From Acanthochlamys bracteata (Eukaryota > Streptophyta > Magnoliopsida > Pandanales > Velloziaceae), in NCBI GenBank assembly GCA_019914995.1, contig CM034142.1, positions 1,488,001 through 1,552,000 on the forward strand: DNA of 64,000 nt, in the 5' to 3' direction. The position numbers were made by a program, and so were the translations under genes. Below are positions 20,341 through 32,520 of this stretch, in pieces. The first letter of the stretch is position 1; every line of letters starts with the position of its first letter. The notes below the pieces were generated by a model. That model worked only from the letters and a program-made list of their open reading frames with translations, did not search any database and had not been told where the DNA came from.

Positions 20341-23300
20341 TCAATTACTAATGCTGTGGGTCATATCACAAATTAATATAACTTTGGTGTGACTTCCAAT
20401 ATATTTTATAGAAATTTAAAAGTTGACTTATATTCATAACAAGTTAACAACTGTTTTATTTAAACCATAAGACATTTTGATGATAATATAGTTTAATAAT
20501 TATGATATAAATTTTTTATACTAATGAGTTTTATTTAACTGTTTTACTAGGTATTTAAACCAGTTTAGTTATCATTCCTGTTAGTTGATAAAATAAGAAA
20601 GTCAGCTGAAAATTAGTCAGTTGCCATAATGCTGATCAAGTATATTTGCTTTGAACAGAGCATTCAAATAAAGAGTATAATCGAACATTTACATGCACAC
20701 TAGTCAGCTGAGACGCTGTTGCTTTATTTAAATGGAGGATCTATACAACACAGCTGAGGAATCAGTCAGTTGCTAAGCTGCTGGCAATTTGATAGAGAGC
20801 CTTCTGAAGATCACACGAAAGTGATTGACATGCAATCTTAAAAACATATTTCGATAATGATATCGACAACCACTAAGCTCGATTTTCTCCTCATATCTAG
20901 ACCGAGATACAGATTATTAAAGTCAATAAGAAGGAAATCAATTGGATCATCAACCAACTAAAAGAAGTCTATGCTAGAGAAGAGACGTAAAAAATTAATG
21001 CCATGCGAGCTGGTGTCTACTAAATGAAGCTTCCATTGGACCGAAGCACAATAGTTGAGCAGGAATGTTTAAATTAAAATTGGTAACTACCTAGATCAGG
21101 AGAATTAATGAGGATCAATTGGAGAAGCACCAAAAGGAAAGGAGCAAGGTCAAGACGAAAGTATAGAGCTTGCATTGGGGATGTTGAGAGTGCTTATAAA
21201 ATAAAAGTTTTTAAAATAAAAAATATTTTTATAATTTTTGAATAAACGAGCTTATTTTTTTATCTTGAAAAATAATAAAAGCAATAATAAAATTTTATAA
21301 CATAAAACTTTTTTGTACTACACAAAATTTTAAATAAATTATGTAGAATGTACAAAGTTTATTGAGCAACGTCAAATAAAAATTAGAATAAAAAATGGTT
21401 GATAAATACTGCTAAACAATGAATTGTCGTTCTCAGCTAATAGCAAAAATGTAAGGACTAAGCACTGAAACAAAATAGTTTTATTTTTTACATTATCAAA
21501 TTGAAGTCAGAAGAAGACAAATGAATAGAGAAATTAAAGGAAATTGATAAAGAATAGTAGAATTATAGAGAAAGCAGTAGCTCCCGTTTCGAAAAACAAA
21601 TACGCTAATCGAGAAACTTATCGCACATGTTGAAGGAAATTCAATAGATCATCACGCCTAAGAAATACAATTTTGTACCAACAAAGAAGATTCAAAGAGA
21701 AAATCGATAGAGATAGAGAGAGAAATACAAAAAGCAAAGATCGATAGAGGTGGAAAACAACGAACGAGAAATAAAAATAGAGTGCACATGGTTCTATTTG
21801 AGTTTTCAGTGCCTAACCAACAAGCAAAGTTGACTGATTTATCGGCTGGATAACACAGTTCATTCACAGTTTTCAATCTTCGATCCTTTCTTATTCTTAT
21901 TAGTTGTAACATCTACTAATCTTAGGCGCTTTAATATTACTCTCATTGATACTTGCAAATACAATTAAGTCAAATTCAAAATTCAAGCTCAATATTGATC
22001 AGGCATTTAAATTCAAAATTTAAATTTCAATTGACAACAACATTAACAACTCATAAATCATTTAACAGTTATTCAATAACACATATTCGAGTATATTTGG
22101 CACTCCTATCAATACCTCAAGATTATTGAATTTATATATTTAGAAATCATATATTGTGATGAAGGGCAAAATTTATGCAAACGATATGAAATTTTGTCAA
22201 TATGATATATCAAAATAGTAGATCAAATTTATAGTTTTGAATTTTAGTGAAAAGCTTTTCATTAATTTTTTTTAACCATTAAATTTATTGAAAGTTTTAG
22301 ACCAAGTATATTGTTAGTCGCTCTAGCCCACATTAGCAACCAAGACTATTGATGGCCCCTATTGCCTATCAACAATAGTGCCTGCCACAATCTTGATCGG
22401 CTGTTAACATTAGCGTCAAAATCCTATCTTGGCCACTTTTACCAAAAAAAATGAAATTTGAAAGTAATTTGTAATAATTATTGTAGTAAAGTCTAAACTT
22501 CTTGAAATACTTTAGAAATTAGGTATATCATACTGATAAATTTTAGATAATTTATGTAATTATTATACTCTATTGTAGTAAACATTTAATCGACGTATAA
22601 AATTTAACAATGTGTTGGCATTAATTGAAATTGTATTCCATCCGAATTTATTCAAAATGTTTTGAACAAAAATGTGTATGGAATATAACTAATACTTTAG
22701 ATCTTTTATTAAAAATATACAATTAGAGTGTTTATGTAATAATATGGGAAAGAGCTGTTAAGAACACAACCCATTGCTCAACTTACTGATAGTATCACCA
22801 GCATTAGATTGATGATCTAAACCGTTTGGCGTATTACATATTTTCGTATTATTATATCAATTAAATTTCATCAAATTTTGGATATAATTTTGCGTTCAAA
22901 AATATTTGGAGATTATTAACTTATACGTTCGTTAATTATCTATTCTTATAGAGTACAAACAATTACAAAATTGATTTAAAATTTTGTCAACATGATATAT
23001 CAAAACTATATCATATTCAATGCTTTAGATTTTAGTGAAAACATTTCTATTAACTTTTTAGAATTTTTAATGTTATTGTAAATATTGACGGCCGACTATT
23101 AATTTGGTTGCTTTAGTTGTTCGTTATTGATTATTCAACCAATATCAAAACTCTATATCATATTCAACCATTTAGATTTTAATGAAACAATTTCTATTAT
23201 CTTTTAAAATTTTTTATTTTTGTTGTAAATATTGGCCACCGACAAGTGATATAGTTAATGTTATAGGGATGTCTACATTACAGGTGAGTAAGTTAAACTA

Positions 23301-23400
23301 ATTTAAATTTATAATTAAGGACAACAATATCGTTCTGAATTTACAAATCATACAAGATCGTATAGAGTGAGGGACCACTAGACCCAGATAAGACGTGTAT
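20341..23400. other. AT-rich intergenic DNA with dispersed repeats
   Basis: No gene recognised. An M1-type MITE in reverse orientation lies at about 21185-21395 (starts GAGAGTGCTTATAAAA). A further repeat occurs three times: about 22178-22330, 22975-23105 and 23145-23250. Its shared words are TGTCAA(T/C)ATGATATATCAAAA, TTAGATTTTAGTGAAAA and GTTGTAAATATTG(A/G)C. Imperfect repeats of GTCAGCTGA occur at 20600-20780. These look like fossils of transposons. Confidence 0.45.
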
Positions 23401-23414
23401 ACTAAATAGTAAAG

Positions 23415-23898
23415 GGGTGGGAATAGGGCACACCACTTTAGGGGCACCCCTTTTCAAAAGGGTGCATAAAAAATATCAAATATAATCTCCACCGTTGAAT
23501 ATGAAAAATTATTAGTTAGAAACATAGTGACAAAATTTAGCTCAATCGGATTACGAATCGATCTTCGTCAAATCTCTTGATCAAAATAACATATAAAAAA
23601 AAAATCTATTTTTATTAAAATTTTATTATTTATATCGAACTCCTTTTCCTTTCTTTGATGATTGGATCTCTTCAACACATCTATTTGAAAGTCTTCCTTG
23701 CGAGTGAAGGATTTCTCGTGTGGAGACTCTCTTCTTTAGCTTGTTTGATCAAGAGCCAGATGGAGGTTGATTCGTATTCCTATTGAGATAAAATTTTGAC
23801 AATATATTTTTTACTAAAAACTCTTCATAACTAGCGGTGGAGATTAAATTTGGGACTTTAGATAGAGAGGGGTGCTCCTAAAAATAGAGTGCCTCTAT
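23415..23898. repeat. Foldback MITE F, copy with unrelated centre
   Basis: Left arm 23415-23590 (GGGGCACCCC, CTCCACCGTTGAATATGAA, CTCAATCGGATTACGAATC, CTTGATCAAAATAACAT) returns inverted at 23750-23890 (TGATCAAGAGCCAGATGGAG, GATTCGTATTCCTATTGAG, GCGGTGGAGATT, GGGGTGCTCC). The centre (about 23600-23745) is unpaired. The right end abuts TATATATATATA (23899 on). Confidence 0.75.
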
Positions 23899-23904
23899 GT
23901 ATAT

Positions 23905-25300
23905 ATATATATGGTTAATGTATGACAATATGTATCTAAAGTGGCAATGCCACATATCTTCTTCCTATATAGAAGAATTATAGTGAGATATAAAATAACT
24001 CGGTATACATATATAAATATATGTATGTTATTGTCCGATAAGGTTGAACAAAAAGTACTGTTGAACATAAACAATCCCGATGGTAGTAATTTTAACCACC
24101 ATAAAAAGAAGCCAGTAAAGTTCAATTGTAGAAATGCGTATACTTTTAATGCGGATATGATAACTTGTAACATGTCAATGTACAAAATTTATCCAAAGAG
24201 ATGTTAGGAAATGTTTATAAAATGAAGTTGTTATAAAACGAAAGATATTTTCATCCTTGTCGGGAAATGAGTTCTACTTTCTTGATTTAAAAAAATAGTA
24301 CAAATAAACATAACAAAATCTTACAATGTAAAGTTTTTCATACTTTTCAAAAATTTAAATAAATACCGTAAAATATTATTATTTTTTTAAAGAAAACGTA
24401 AAATAAAGGGTGGTCGTTAAGCCTGCCAAAGAGCACCAAAACTAGCTCCATGCACACTTGTTGAGTTTTAAGATCTATTTCCTGTTTGACATAATTTTGC
24501 GAATATCATCAATTTATAAAAGATGAAGTTATTCATGAAATCTTAAAAGAAAAATGTGCCACTTTAGTAGTTAGCCCCGTAGTTGTCAGATTCGAATCGG
24601 ACTGTCCCGGTCGATCTGAAAATCGTTGATCTGGACGGCAAATCAATCCGATTCTGCAAATAAATTGTCTATGCAAAGACCCATTTCGACCCGATTCGAC
24701 TTGTTTCGACCCGAGTGACCAGTCCGTCAGGTCAAACCGAGTTGAATCAAATTAAAAAAAAATTTTAATTAGTGATATATTCGATACAAAATTGATTATT
24801 ACCAGCCATATGCTTAAAAGTAGTACGTAGTTTATATTTTACGTGTGGGTATGATAATGCCAAAAAGTTTGTTATGTCTCATTTAAAAATATCGATTATT
24901 AGCGATTTTTAGTTTTTATATTGTAAAATATTCTGACTCAGATATATATACTTGAAAATATCTTATTATACTTATATCTTTTCTATGATTGAGCTATTTT
25001 ATCTTCTTCTAATTACTTGATTTATTTAAATAATTTTTTTATTATTTATAATTTTATTTTTATCTTTTTATTAACCCTTCCTTCTCCTACCAATGGCGAA
25101 GTCAAGCGGTCCTTATTCATATGATCAACCTTTTCCGATAAAATATCTCATCATCGCATGACAGACTTCTGATTTTGCCTTTTGATCGTCTTTGTTATAA
25201 CTGCTTTTTCGTTCTTCTTGATATCAACCTCCCCGCCGCCGTCATTACCGACAATCACCACCAATCCCTCAGTCTGGTTTGAAAACTATGCGAATTTATT
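23905..25300. other. Intergenic, with a degenerate M1 MITE and a GATC/CGAATCGG-rich repeat
   Basis: About 24208-24410 resembles M1 (GGAAATGTTTATAAAATGAAG; AATCTTACAATGTAAAG; TTTAAATAAATACC). About 24570-24760 is rich in GATTCGAATCGG, CGACCCGATTCGAC and related words, like 53920-54130; this looks like a decayed element shared by the two places. No gene seen. Confidence 0.4.
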
Positions 25301-25314
25301 ATGTTGACGTGACG

Positions 25315-25809
25315 CTACCAATTCCTCGAGCGACGAAGATATTTTCTGCCGAGCTTGTCGTTTCTTTCTTGTTGTCCATTTCGTTCCTCACCCGAAGGAA
25401 TTGAAAGTGAAATTAGGGCAGTAAGGGAGGAAGAGGAAGGCGACAAGGAACAATGAAAGTAGCAATTGTAGAGAGGTGAGGTTTCGCTGACTTTGTCGCT
25501 AATACAGTCAGTACTTCGTTTGTCTCTGTTATTATTGTTGTTGTTGATGGTGGTGGTGCCATGGTAGTATTCTAATTTCTCGGTGTGATTATTGTTACTA
25601 TTATTGTTGGTGGTGCCATAATAATAGTAGATTTCACTGTGATTGTTATTATTATTGGTCGAAAAAACAATATCAACGATGCAGTCTTTCTCGCTGCTGT
25701 CGATACTTTGGTATAGTTGATCCGTCGGATCAAATCGAAAACCATCGATCCGAACAGCTTTAGGATCAACGCCAAATTCAATTCTGACAATTATGGTTAG
25801 CTCTTGCAT
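25315..25809 (-). CDS. Hypothetical Asn-rich open frame
   Basis: A 164-codon minus-strand frame starting MQELTIIVRIEFGVDPKAVR, followed by FRFDPTDQLYQ. Asn-rich runs (TNNNNNHSE..., TNNNSNNNHTE...) come from ATT/GTT-type microsatellites, and a Ser-rich middle and basic end follow. The first 60 residues have balanced, protein-like composition; the remainder is low complexity. No family recognised, no flanking splice structure or promoter seen. It could be a gene fragment, a short lineage-specific gene, or chance. Confidence 0.25.
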   Translation of the reverse strand: MQELTIIVRIEFGVDPKAVRIDGFRFDPTDQLYQSIDSSEKDCIVDIVFSTNNNNNHSEIYYYYGTTNNNSNNNHTEKLEYYHGTTTINNNNNNRDKRSTDCISDKVSETSPLYNCYFHCSLSPSSSSLTALISLSIPSGEERNGQQERNDKLGRKYLRRSRNW

Positions 25810-25969
25810 TACCCTATATTACCATGTGCTTAAGGGTTTCTTTTGAATTGGAGAAATATCTTAGTACCGTTTGATAATACATTTAGCAGCTATTTAGTTT
25901 GTTTAATTTTTTTTATTTTTAATTTGTAATTTTAAGAAATTTTAAATTTAATATATATATATGAGATAT

Positions 25970-26189
25970 GATATAGGCAAATGTTATTCTTAAAGGCACA
26001 TGTGTACACATGCCGGCCAAAAATGGCCGGTGAGCTCTCCAAATTCAATATCCACCGTTGGATATGAAGAACCATGAGTTGAAAACATGTTGACAAAATT
26101 TCAGCTCAATCGGAATACGAATCGACCTCCATCGAAACTCTTGATCAAAATGACATAAACTTTTAAATTTGACAAAATATTGTTGTTAC
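25970..26189. repeat. Left half of a foldback MITE F, cut at its centre
   Basis: Starts after TATATATAT at GAGATATGATATAGG. It then has GTGTACACATGCCGGCC, TGGCCGGTGAGCTCTCC, CCACCGTTGGATATGAAG, CAGCTCAATCGGAATACGAA and CTTGATCAAAATGACATAAA, matching the 37157-37582 element almost base for base up to its middle. There the sequence changes abruptly into FAR1 transposase coding sequence (about 26189). The right half is absent. Confidence 0.8.
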
Positions 26190-28438
26190 ACGAAGTACTC
26201 AAAAAAGAAATCTAGATTCAGATGAAGTGACAACATGTGAAATGACGTGTGAGCGCTTTGGAATTTTCAGAGATCACGATAAGAAAAGAATAGTTGAAAG
26301 GTCCGAAATAGAAGCAAATCAAAAGAGGAATAGAAATACAGTGAAGTGTGGATGTCCTGGCAGAATAAAAGTGACAAAACAATCTAATGGCTTATGAAAA
26401 GTGGTGAAGTATAATAATGATCATAATCGCGGTCTAGTTAGTCCAGCAAAAAGGATGCGCATGCATGTCTGCAAAAGTATGCCTGCTGCAGCTAAAATAT
26501 TGATTGACTCGTTTCGTGATGAAGTCATACCTGTCCACAAAGTTGTGGATATACTTGATGGTCCACAACATGGTTTTGACGATAGAGATTGCTGGAATCA
26601 TTTGGAACCTTCGAAGGAGTATAAGAAGCTTGTCAAAGGTGATGCCATAGCTGCGCTTGATTTTTTCAGAAAGAAGAGTTTAGAAGATCCAAATTTTTTT
26701 TATGCAATACAGATGGATAGCGAAGCCAGGGCAGTAAACTTTTTCTGGGTGGATGGCAGATCACGTCTACGGTTTGAGTATTTCGGTGATGTGTTATTTT
26801 TTGACACAATATATCGAAAAAATGTGTATGAAATGCCTTTTGCACCATTTACGTGAGTTAATCATCATATGCAGTCTATTCAGTTTGGCTGTGCTTTGCT
26901 TTTGGATGAGACAGAAGAGTCTTTTCTTTAGCTTTTCGAGACCTGGCTTACAGCTATGGGGGGCGTGCTCCATCTTCTATTATCACAGATCAAGACAGAG
27001 CGATAACTGCAGCAGTTGAGAAGGTATTTTCAAACACACGACATCGATTTTGCTTGTGGCATGTGATGAAAAAATTTTCTGAAAAGCTTTCACACGTTTA
27101 TTTCAAGAAGTCACTATTCAAGAAGGATATCAAAATGTGTATTAGAGAAACTTATACTCCTAATGATTTTGAAGCAAAGTAGAAAGAACTGCTATGTAGA
27201 CACAACTTGCTTGAGAATGAATGGCTTCAAGGGTGTATAAAATTCGAAAAAAGTGGGTTCCAATTTATCATTTGGACACTTTTTGTGCTGGCATGAACAC
27301 TACAGGGCATTCTAAAGGTATGAACTCCGTTTACAGCAACTTTTTCATTCAACTACAACTCTTGGAGAGTTTGTTATGAAAAATAAAAAGTGTTTAGAAA
27401 AATTGTTGAAAAAGAGAAAAAAGAAGATTATATTAGTGAACACTCTAACCTTATTGTTACTAGTCATGCATTTCTTCTAAAAAACGCAGCAAATGTGTAC
27501 ACGAGAAATGTGTATGATAAGTTAAAAAAAGAATTCGAAAAAGCTCAAATTTAGTATGTCTTGTATGACGATGAAAAGAGAAGTGATGGTTACACAACAT
27601 ATATTTATAAATCCCGATTGCTGCATGACGAGCTCTAGTAGAGAGTGATATTTAATCATGCCACAAAAAAAGGTTGCTGCGAATGCAAAATGCTTGAGTT
27701 TGTAGGTATTCCTTGTGGTCACCTCATAAAAGTTTTTCAAGTCCGTGATGTAGAAGAAATACCTTATCACTTTATTCTCAAGAGGTGGATGAAAGGGGCT
27801 AATAAATATAGAGCTAAGTATGATGGTGGAGCAGTTGGAGGGCATGAGCATTCTGATCTGCTGAGAACTACCCAACTTTTGAAGATTTTCAATCAATTGT
27901 CTTATGAAGCTGGTGAAGCAGAGGAGACTTTTCAATTGATGTTGCAAACACTGCAAGAATTGTCACAGCGAATCAAGGAAGTAAGGAAGACTAATGATAG
28001 CTCACAAGTCCATTCATGCACTAACATTGGTAGCTCGCAAGTCCCGTGAATGCATCGGATGTTTTGTTTTTGAATCCTAATATTTTCCAAACTAAGGGAA
28101 GAAAAAAAGAAGGAAAAATTTTCAATGCAGTTGGTCAAAGAATGAAAAGTGGTTTAGAAAAAGCCGTTGCAAAAGCCAAAGCGAAGACATGGAGGAGATG
28201 TGCTTGCTATAATAAATTTGGCGTTAAATATGACAAACGAAATTGTCCTAAAAATCCGAACAGAAAGAAAGAAATAAGTAAGTGTAATAATTTAATTAGT
28301 TTAGTTCATAATATACTAACTCTCTTTTTTGAATTTAAATTCGTATTGATATTTGTTAAATTTTTTTATTTGATAGTTGTTGATGGAGATGCTTGTGAAG
28401 ATGAAGATGAAAATGATTATGAATCTCTAAATACATAA
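26190..28438 (+). pseudogene. FAR1/FHY3-type MULE transposase, 5'-truncated (copy A)
   Basis: Collinear with copy B at 46041-48601. It opens inside the FAR1 DNA-binding domain at VVTRSTQKRN (about 26187), so the first about 60 codons are missing. It continues RMRM...KSMPAAAKIL, the MULE transposase domain (FFDTIY, ITDQDRA), the SWIM finger (CECKMLEFVGIPCGH, about 27679-27725) and a coiled segment. Last come a zinc-knuckle-like CAC...RNCP and an acidic tail after a small intron (about 28278-28376), ending TAA 28438. Stops include TGA 26397 where copy B has Trp, TGA 26853 where B has Arg, and TAG near 27181. In transposons this enzyme binds TIRs and cuts DNA; this copy cannot. Confidence 0.9.
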
Positions 28439-28439
28439 A

Positions 28440-28740
28440 AATGATAAGGATGAAGTCTCAACGCGGGTACCTTCTCACTGATGAAGATGTTGTGTATATG
28501 GTCTGTTGTATGAGCTGAAGCAGTGTATGTTTTTCGTATAAACTAGTACAACTAGTTTTGAAAAGTTGCTGAAATATAAATTATTCAACTATGCAAAGCT
28601 TCGTTAAATTGATGCAAGTTGTTCAATTATACATTGGTCTAATCCAATATTGTCAAATTTATAAGAATAATTGCATTAAAAACCATCTGTAACATTGAAG
28701 ATATAAGTAACTCTAGAAGAAGTAATCTTGAATTCGTAAC
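28440..28740. other. 3' flank of transposase pseudogene A
   Basis: AT-rich non-coding DNA between the stop codon and the long terminal repeat; nothing else recognised. Confidence 0.4.
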
Positions 28741-31553
28741 ATTGATATAGATATATATATACAGTAACAGGTGAATACATTCATAATATTGTACAAGATT
28801 CATCTGTTTACATGAGTTATCGGTCCAGTAAATGATAGTTATATGAGCTATACTGTTTACATAGAGTCTGTTTACATTCAGTATTCATATATGGCAAGTA
28901 ATTCCTCCAGGCATCGTACATTAAATGTATCTGTACATCCAAGCATAATAGCGACTGCAACCATCTAAGGAAACTCAGGAAAAATCAACCATCCATCCAC
29001 TGATAAATTGTGGAGTATACAGATATCGAAATCTCCTAACAGATCATAACAATAAGGAGAGAAAAATATAAGGGAGGCTCAGATTCGCACTTAATCAATC
29101 ATCGAGATTTAAAAATACTAAGAATTGCTGGACTGTTCTCACCCATCTATTACTCTCTCCCCTCGACATGACTTCTCTAATTACAGTTACAGTGGTTGCC
29201 ACTTAGCAGAGCTATAGCCATCCATACTGCCTTACTGTATACTTCGAGAGTCCGTATGGAGTCAGGAGAAAAGAACAAGAAAGAGTGACAAAGCCACCAT
29301 TTTTTTTTTACATTATTGCCTCTAACATCCAAGCCTGTTCGAACAACAAGAACCCACTCGTTTCTAACACCACCTGTTCCAAATCAAGCATCCAGTATCG
29401 TAATAACTTTAGGAAATAATATCCAGCATCATCATAAGAATATCCAACTATAATAAAGAGACTAATTTCAATCGACGAAAAGATCTGCGGGAGATCTAAA
29501 TCTGCGGAGAAATTTTGATTCGATACGGGGCGATCAGACTAAAAAAGTAAAGAGAAGAGAAATAGAACCAAAAAGCGAGAGCAATAAAAAAACGAGAGAA
29601 ATGAAAAATAGTTTAGAGACATAATTAATTAAGAGTAAGGAAAATATTATTTAAGAGTTGTCGAGATCTGCACGGTGAGCGATAAATATAATATAGAGTA
29701 GTTAAATAAAATTAATTAAGATAATGAAAAAAGAATTAAAAACGTGAGAAATGAAAAGTTAAATACAATAGCAAAGATAAATAAAAATAAATAATTAGAT
29801 TAATAATATTAATTAAAATTAATATAGTAAATAATTAAAATAAATAAAATTAATTATTTAGATTAATGAAGAGATTAATTAAGAATAATAAAAAATTAAG
29901 AGAAAGTAAGGAGAGAGAATTCGTAGAACTGTCAGAGACGTATAGCCGGAAAACAGTGAGCTATTGGAGTTGGTATAAAATTTTCGACAAACGGAAACAC
30001 ATCAAATCGAACTCATCCAAGAGACAGATCCACTATTTTGAGGCACTCAAGCGATGCAATCCTAACCATACACGTCAAGGTGTGCCTAGGAGTGCCTTAC
30101 AGGAGTGAGGCTCAGAGATTCGCATTCGATCAATCACTGATGGTCAAAGATGCTGCCCACTGCTCTATCTATCTCTGCACTGCTTTCTTAAGCTGTAGTG
30201 GTTGCCGCATATGGACATCCTTACTGTGGTGCTGTGTAAGCTGCAGTGTAGAATCAGATAAAATATTATAGAGTAACGTATCCTACACACTCGTTATTGC
30301 CTCAACAAGAAAGTATGTTCAAACATCCAAGAGCAGCAAATATCCAAAAGAGGGTCGAATTCCCGTTTAAAGAAAATCAGAGAGAAGAATAGGGGGAGGC
30401 AACCCTTAGAACCAGTCACCTCTGACCTCTCCATCCCAAGCCTCATGTTAAACTAACTCATCCAGCAAATTAACAATGGAAAATGGCAAAGCCATTGAGT
30501 CTGTATCTCGTTCATTCTCATACTCGAATTCATCAAGCAATCGTTACAACAGAAATAATATCCAGGAATCGTTACAACAGTGGCAACTAGCCTTCAGAAA
30601 ACAACATCCAGCAAACCCTCTGCTATAATAATTCTATTGAATGCAAAATTAAGCAAAAAACCAATACACAAAAAAAGCAATACACCCACAACAGCAGAAA
30701 ACAAAAAAAAATTCCAATTGCAGGGCCGAGAAACATGCTGGAGAAACAAATCCTCGTCGGGATCGAGAAAAACATTTTCGTTCGGACCGAAAAACCAAAA
30801 CCATTACATGATAAATTAATCGAATGAAACCAACACAGTGCAAAACAAACGAAATCAAGCAATACAAAAAAAAACTAATACACCGATAAAGCCAATACAC
30901 CAAAAAAATTCAATACACCCACAATCGCAACACAAAAAAAATCCTTCTGTGACTGGCCAAGAAACAAATTCTCGCCGGAGATCGAGAAAAATTTTTTTTC
31001 GTCGAGACAGAGAAACAAATCCTCGCCGGGACCGAGATTGGATCGTCGGGCCGATGTAAAAAGCTGGAGATGCCGAGGGTTCGCTCGGAAGAGATGAAGT
31101 CGTCGCCTGGAAGAAAATCCTCGACGGACCGATGTACGATTGCTGGAGATGTCGAGGGTTTGCTCGGAAGAGATGAAGTCGTCGTCGCCTGGGAGAGGGA
31201 GAGGTGCTTCAGATCTGCGCAGGAAACAAGGGAGCCAGGTGAGTAATAAAAACAATATAGCGTAGTTAATTAACAAAGTATAATTAATTAGAATAATAAA
31301 GGAATTAATTAATAGTAATGAAATATTAAAGAGAAAGTAAGGAGAGAGAATTCGTAAAACTGTCAAACGCGTACAATTGAAACAGTGAGGAATCGGAGTC
31401 TCGTATAAATTTTCGGACAAACAAAATACATCAAACCGATTTCAGAGACAGATCCACTATGCTGAGGCACTCCCGCGATGCAATCCTGATCATACACGTC
31501 AGAAAGTGCTTGGGAGTGCCTAAAAAGAGGAAGTATCCGTATCTCTCCCATAT
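28740..31553. repeat. Long right terminal repeat of MULE A, with a duplicated outer end
   Basis: Inverse-oriented relative of 41528-43495. From the outer end (31553) inward: terminus-like AGAGATACGGATAC (reverse complement), AGGCACTCCC, CTGACGTGTATGATCAGG, GC-rich tandem motifs (CGGACCGATG, CTGGAGATG(C/T)CGAGGGTT, GAAGAGATGAAGTCGTCG; 31020-31200) and A-rich CAATACACC-type repeats. A CTGCACTGC...GGTTGCC module ends in GAGGCTCAG (30107). There a second outer-end-like block begins (AGGCACTC...ACGTGTATGGTTAGGATTGC, 30035-30113). Another GAGGCTCAGATT module follows at 29076. The outer end abuts TATATATATATATA (31554 on). Confidence 0.75.
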
Positions 31554-31574
31554 ATATATATATAATATGATAAA

Positions 31575-32000
31575 ATTTTTATATATTATTTTTTGTTTTT
31601 AAGATTAAATTTTAACTCATTATAAAACTCAACATAAGCTTTTTTCTAAAAGAATTATTTGGTTTAACCACTCGAATAATTTTCGTTTCACGAACACAAC
31701 TTCAAACATGATGTCATATTTGGCGTGGTTTCTAACAAGAGCTCCGAGCTTCTAGAGCACTTTTTGTTTAATTTCTTATTTATTATTGTGGAGATATTGG
31801 GTTCAACGTGTTTGATGGCGAACCATTGGTAGTTTGTTTCCCTATTAAACGGTTTCGTTGTTGGCTCATGCATAGCAAGTGAAATTGACAAGCGAAATCA
31901 CTTGTAAAGTAACATAGTAATTAAGAAATAAACTTCCCTAATTGTGTTGTATTGTTTTTATTTTATTTTATTTTATTGTATAAAAGTGACAATACATGAT
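31575..32000. other. Intergenic, nothing recognised
   Basis: AT-rich DNA; short frames only. Confidence 0.35.
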
Positions 32001-32520
32001 CTTATCTGCGCAATCAGATCGTAACTAATCCATTAAAATTCGAATTTGAACTGAATCGGATAAAATTTGTTACGAATCGATCCAAAATTTATTAGAAAAA
32101 TTAAATATATATATTAAATCAAAATTGATTTATATAGTAGAATTATCTAATAATTAAAAGATATTTAAAATAATTTTTAAGAATTTTAATTTATGTTTAT
32201 ATATATATATATATATATATAATTTATCATATTTTGATTAATTTATTATCTATTTATTTTATTTTTCAAAATTAATATTTTTTGTTTTGATATATATAAT
32301 ACATAACAATTTTCATTAATTATTTCTAAAAAGTAATTTATATTATTCTAGTTTTAATAATTTTAGTTATTTAAAAAATTAACTCTAATTTAAATTATAA
32401 TTAATAATTTTGATTAATACAAATATATAAATAAAATTAGAATTAAGTAATTTTGATCGATTATTATAGCAATTCATTAAAATGGAATCTCTTAATTCAT
32501 ATTGCCACCTCTCCAACTCT
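32000..32520. repeat. Dispersed AT-rich repeat family R3, copy 2
   Basis: Same orientation and order of words as 1560-2090 (GAATCGGATAAAATT; GATTTATATAGTAGAATTATCTA; TAATTTTGAT(C/T)GATTATT; ending ATTCATATTGCCACC). A (TA)10 tract lies at 32201-32221. The three copies define element edges near the GGTGGCAAT-like word. Confidence 0.5.

Noticed and set aside
24570..24760. GC-richer island possibly a gene start
   Set aside because: Made of repeated CGAATCGG/CGACCCGA words that recur at 53920; no reading frame.
30580..31420. Frames up to 181 aa in the MULE A end
   Set aside because: Arise from tandem repeats and A-rich DNA; the equivalent places in D and B are not conserved as protein.
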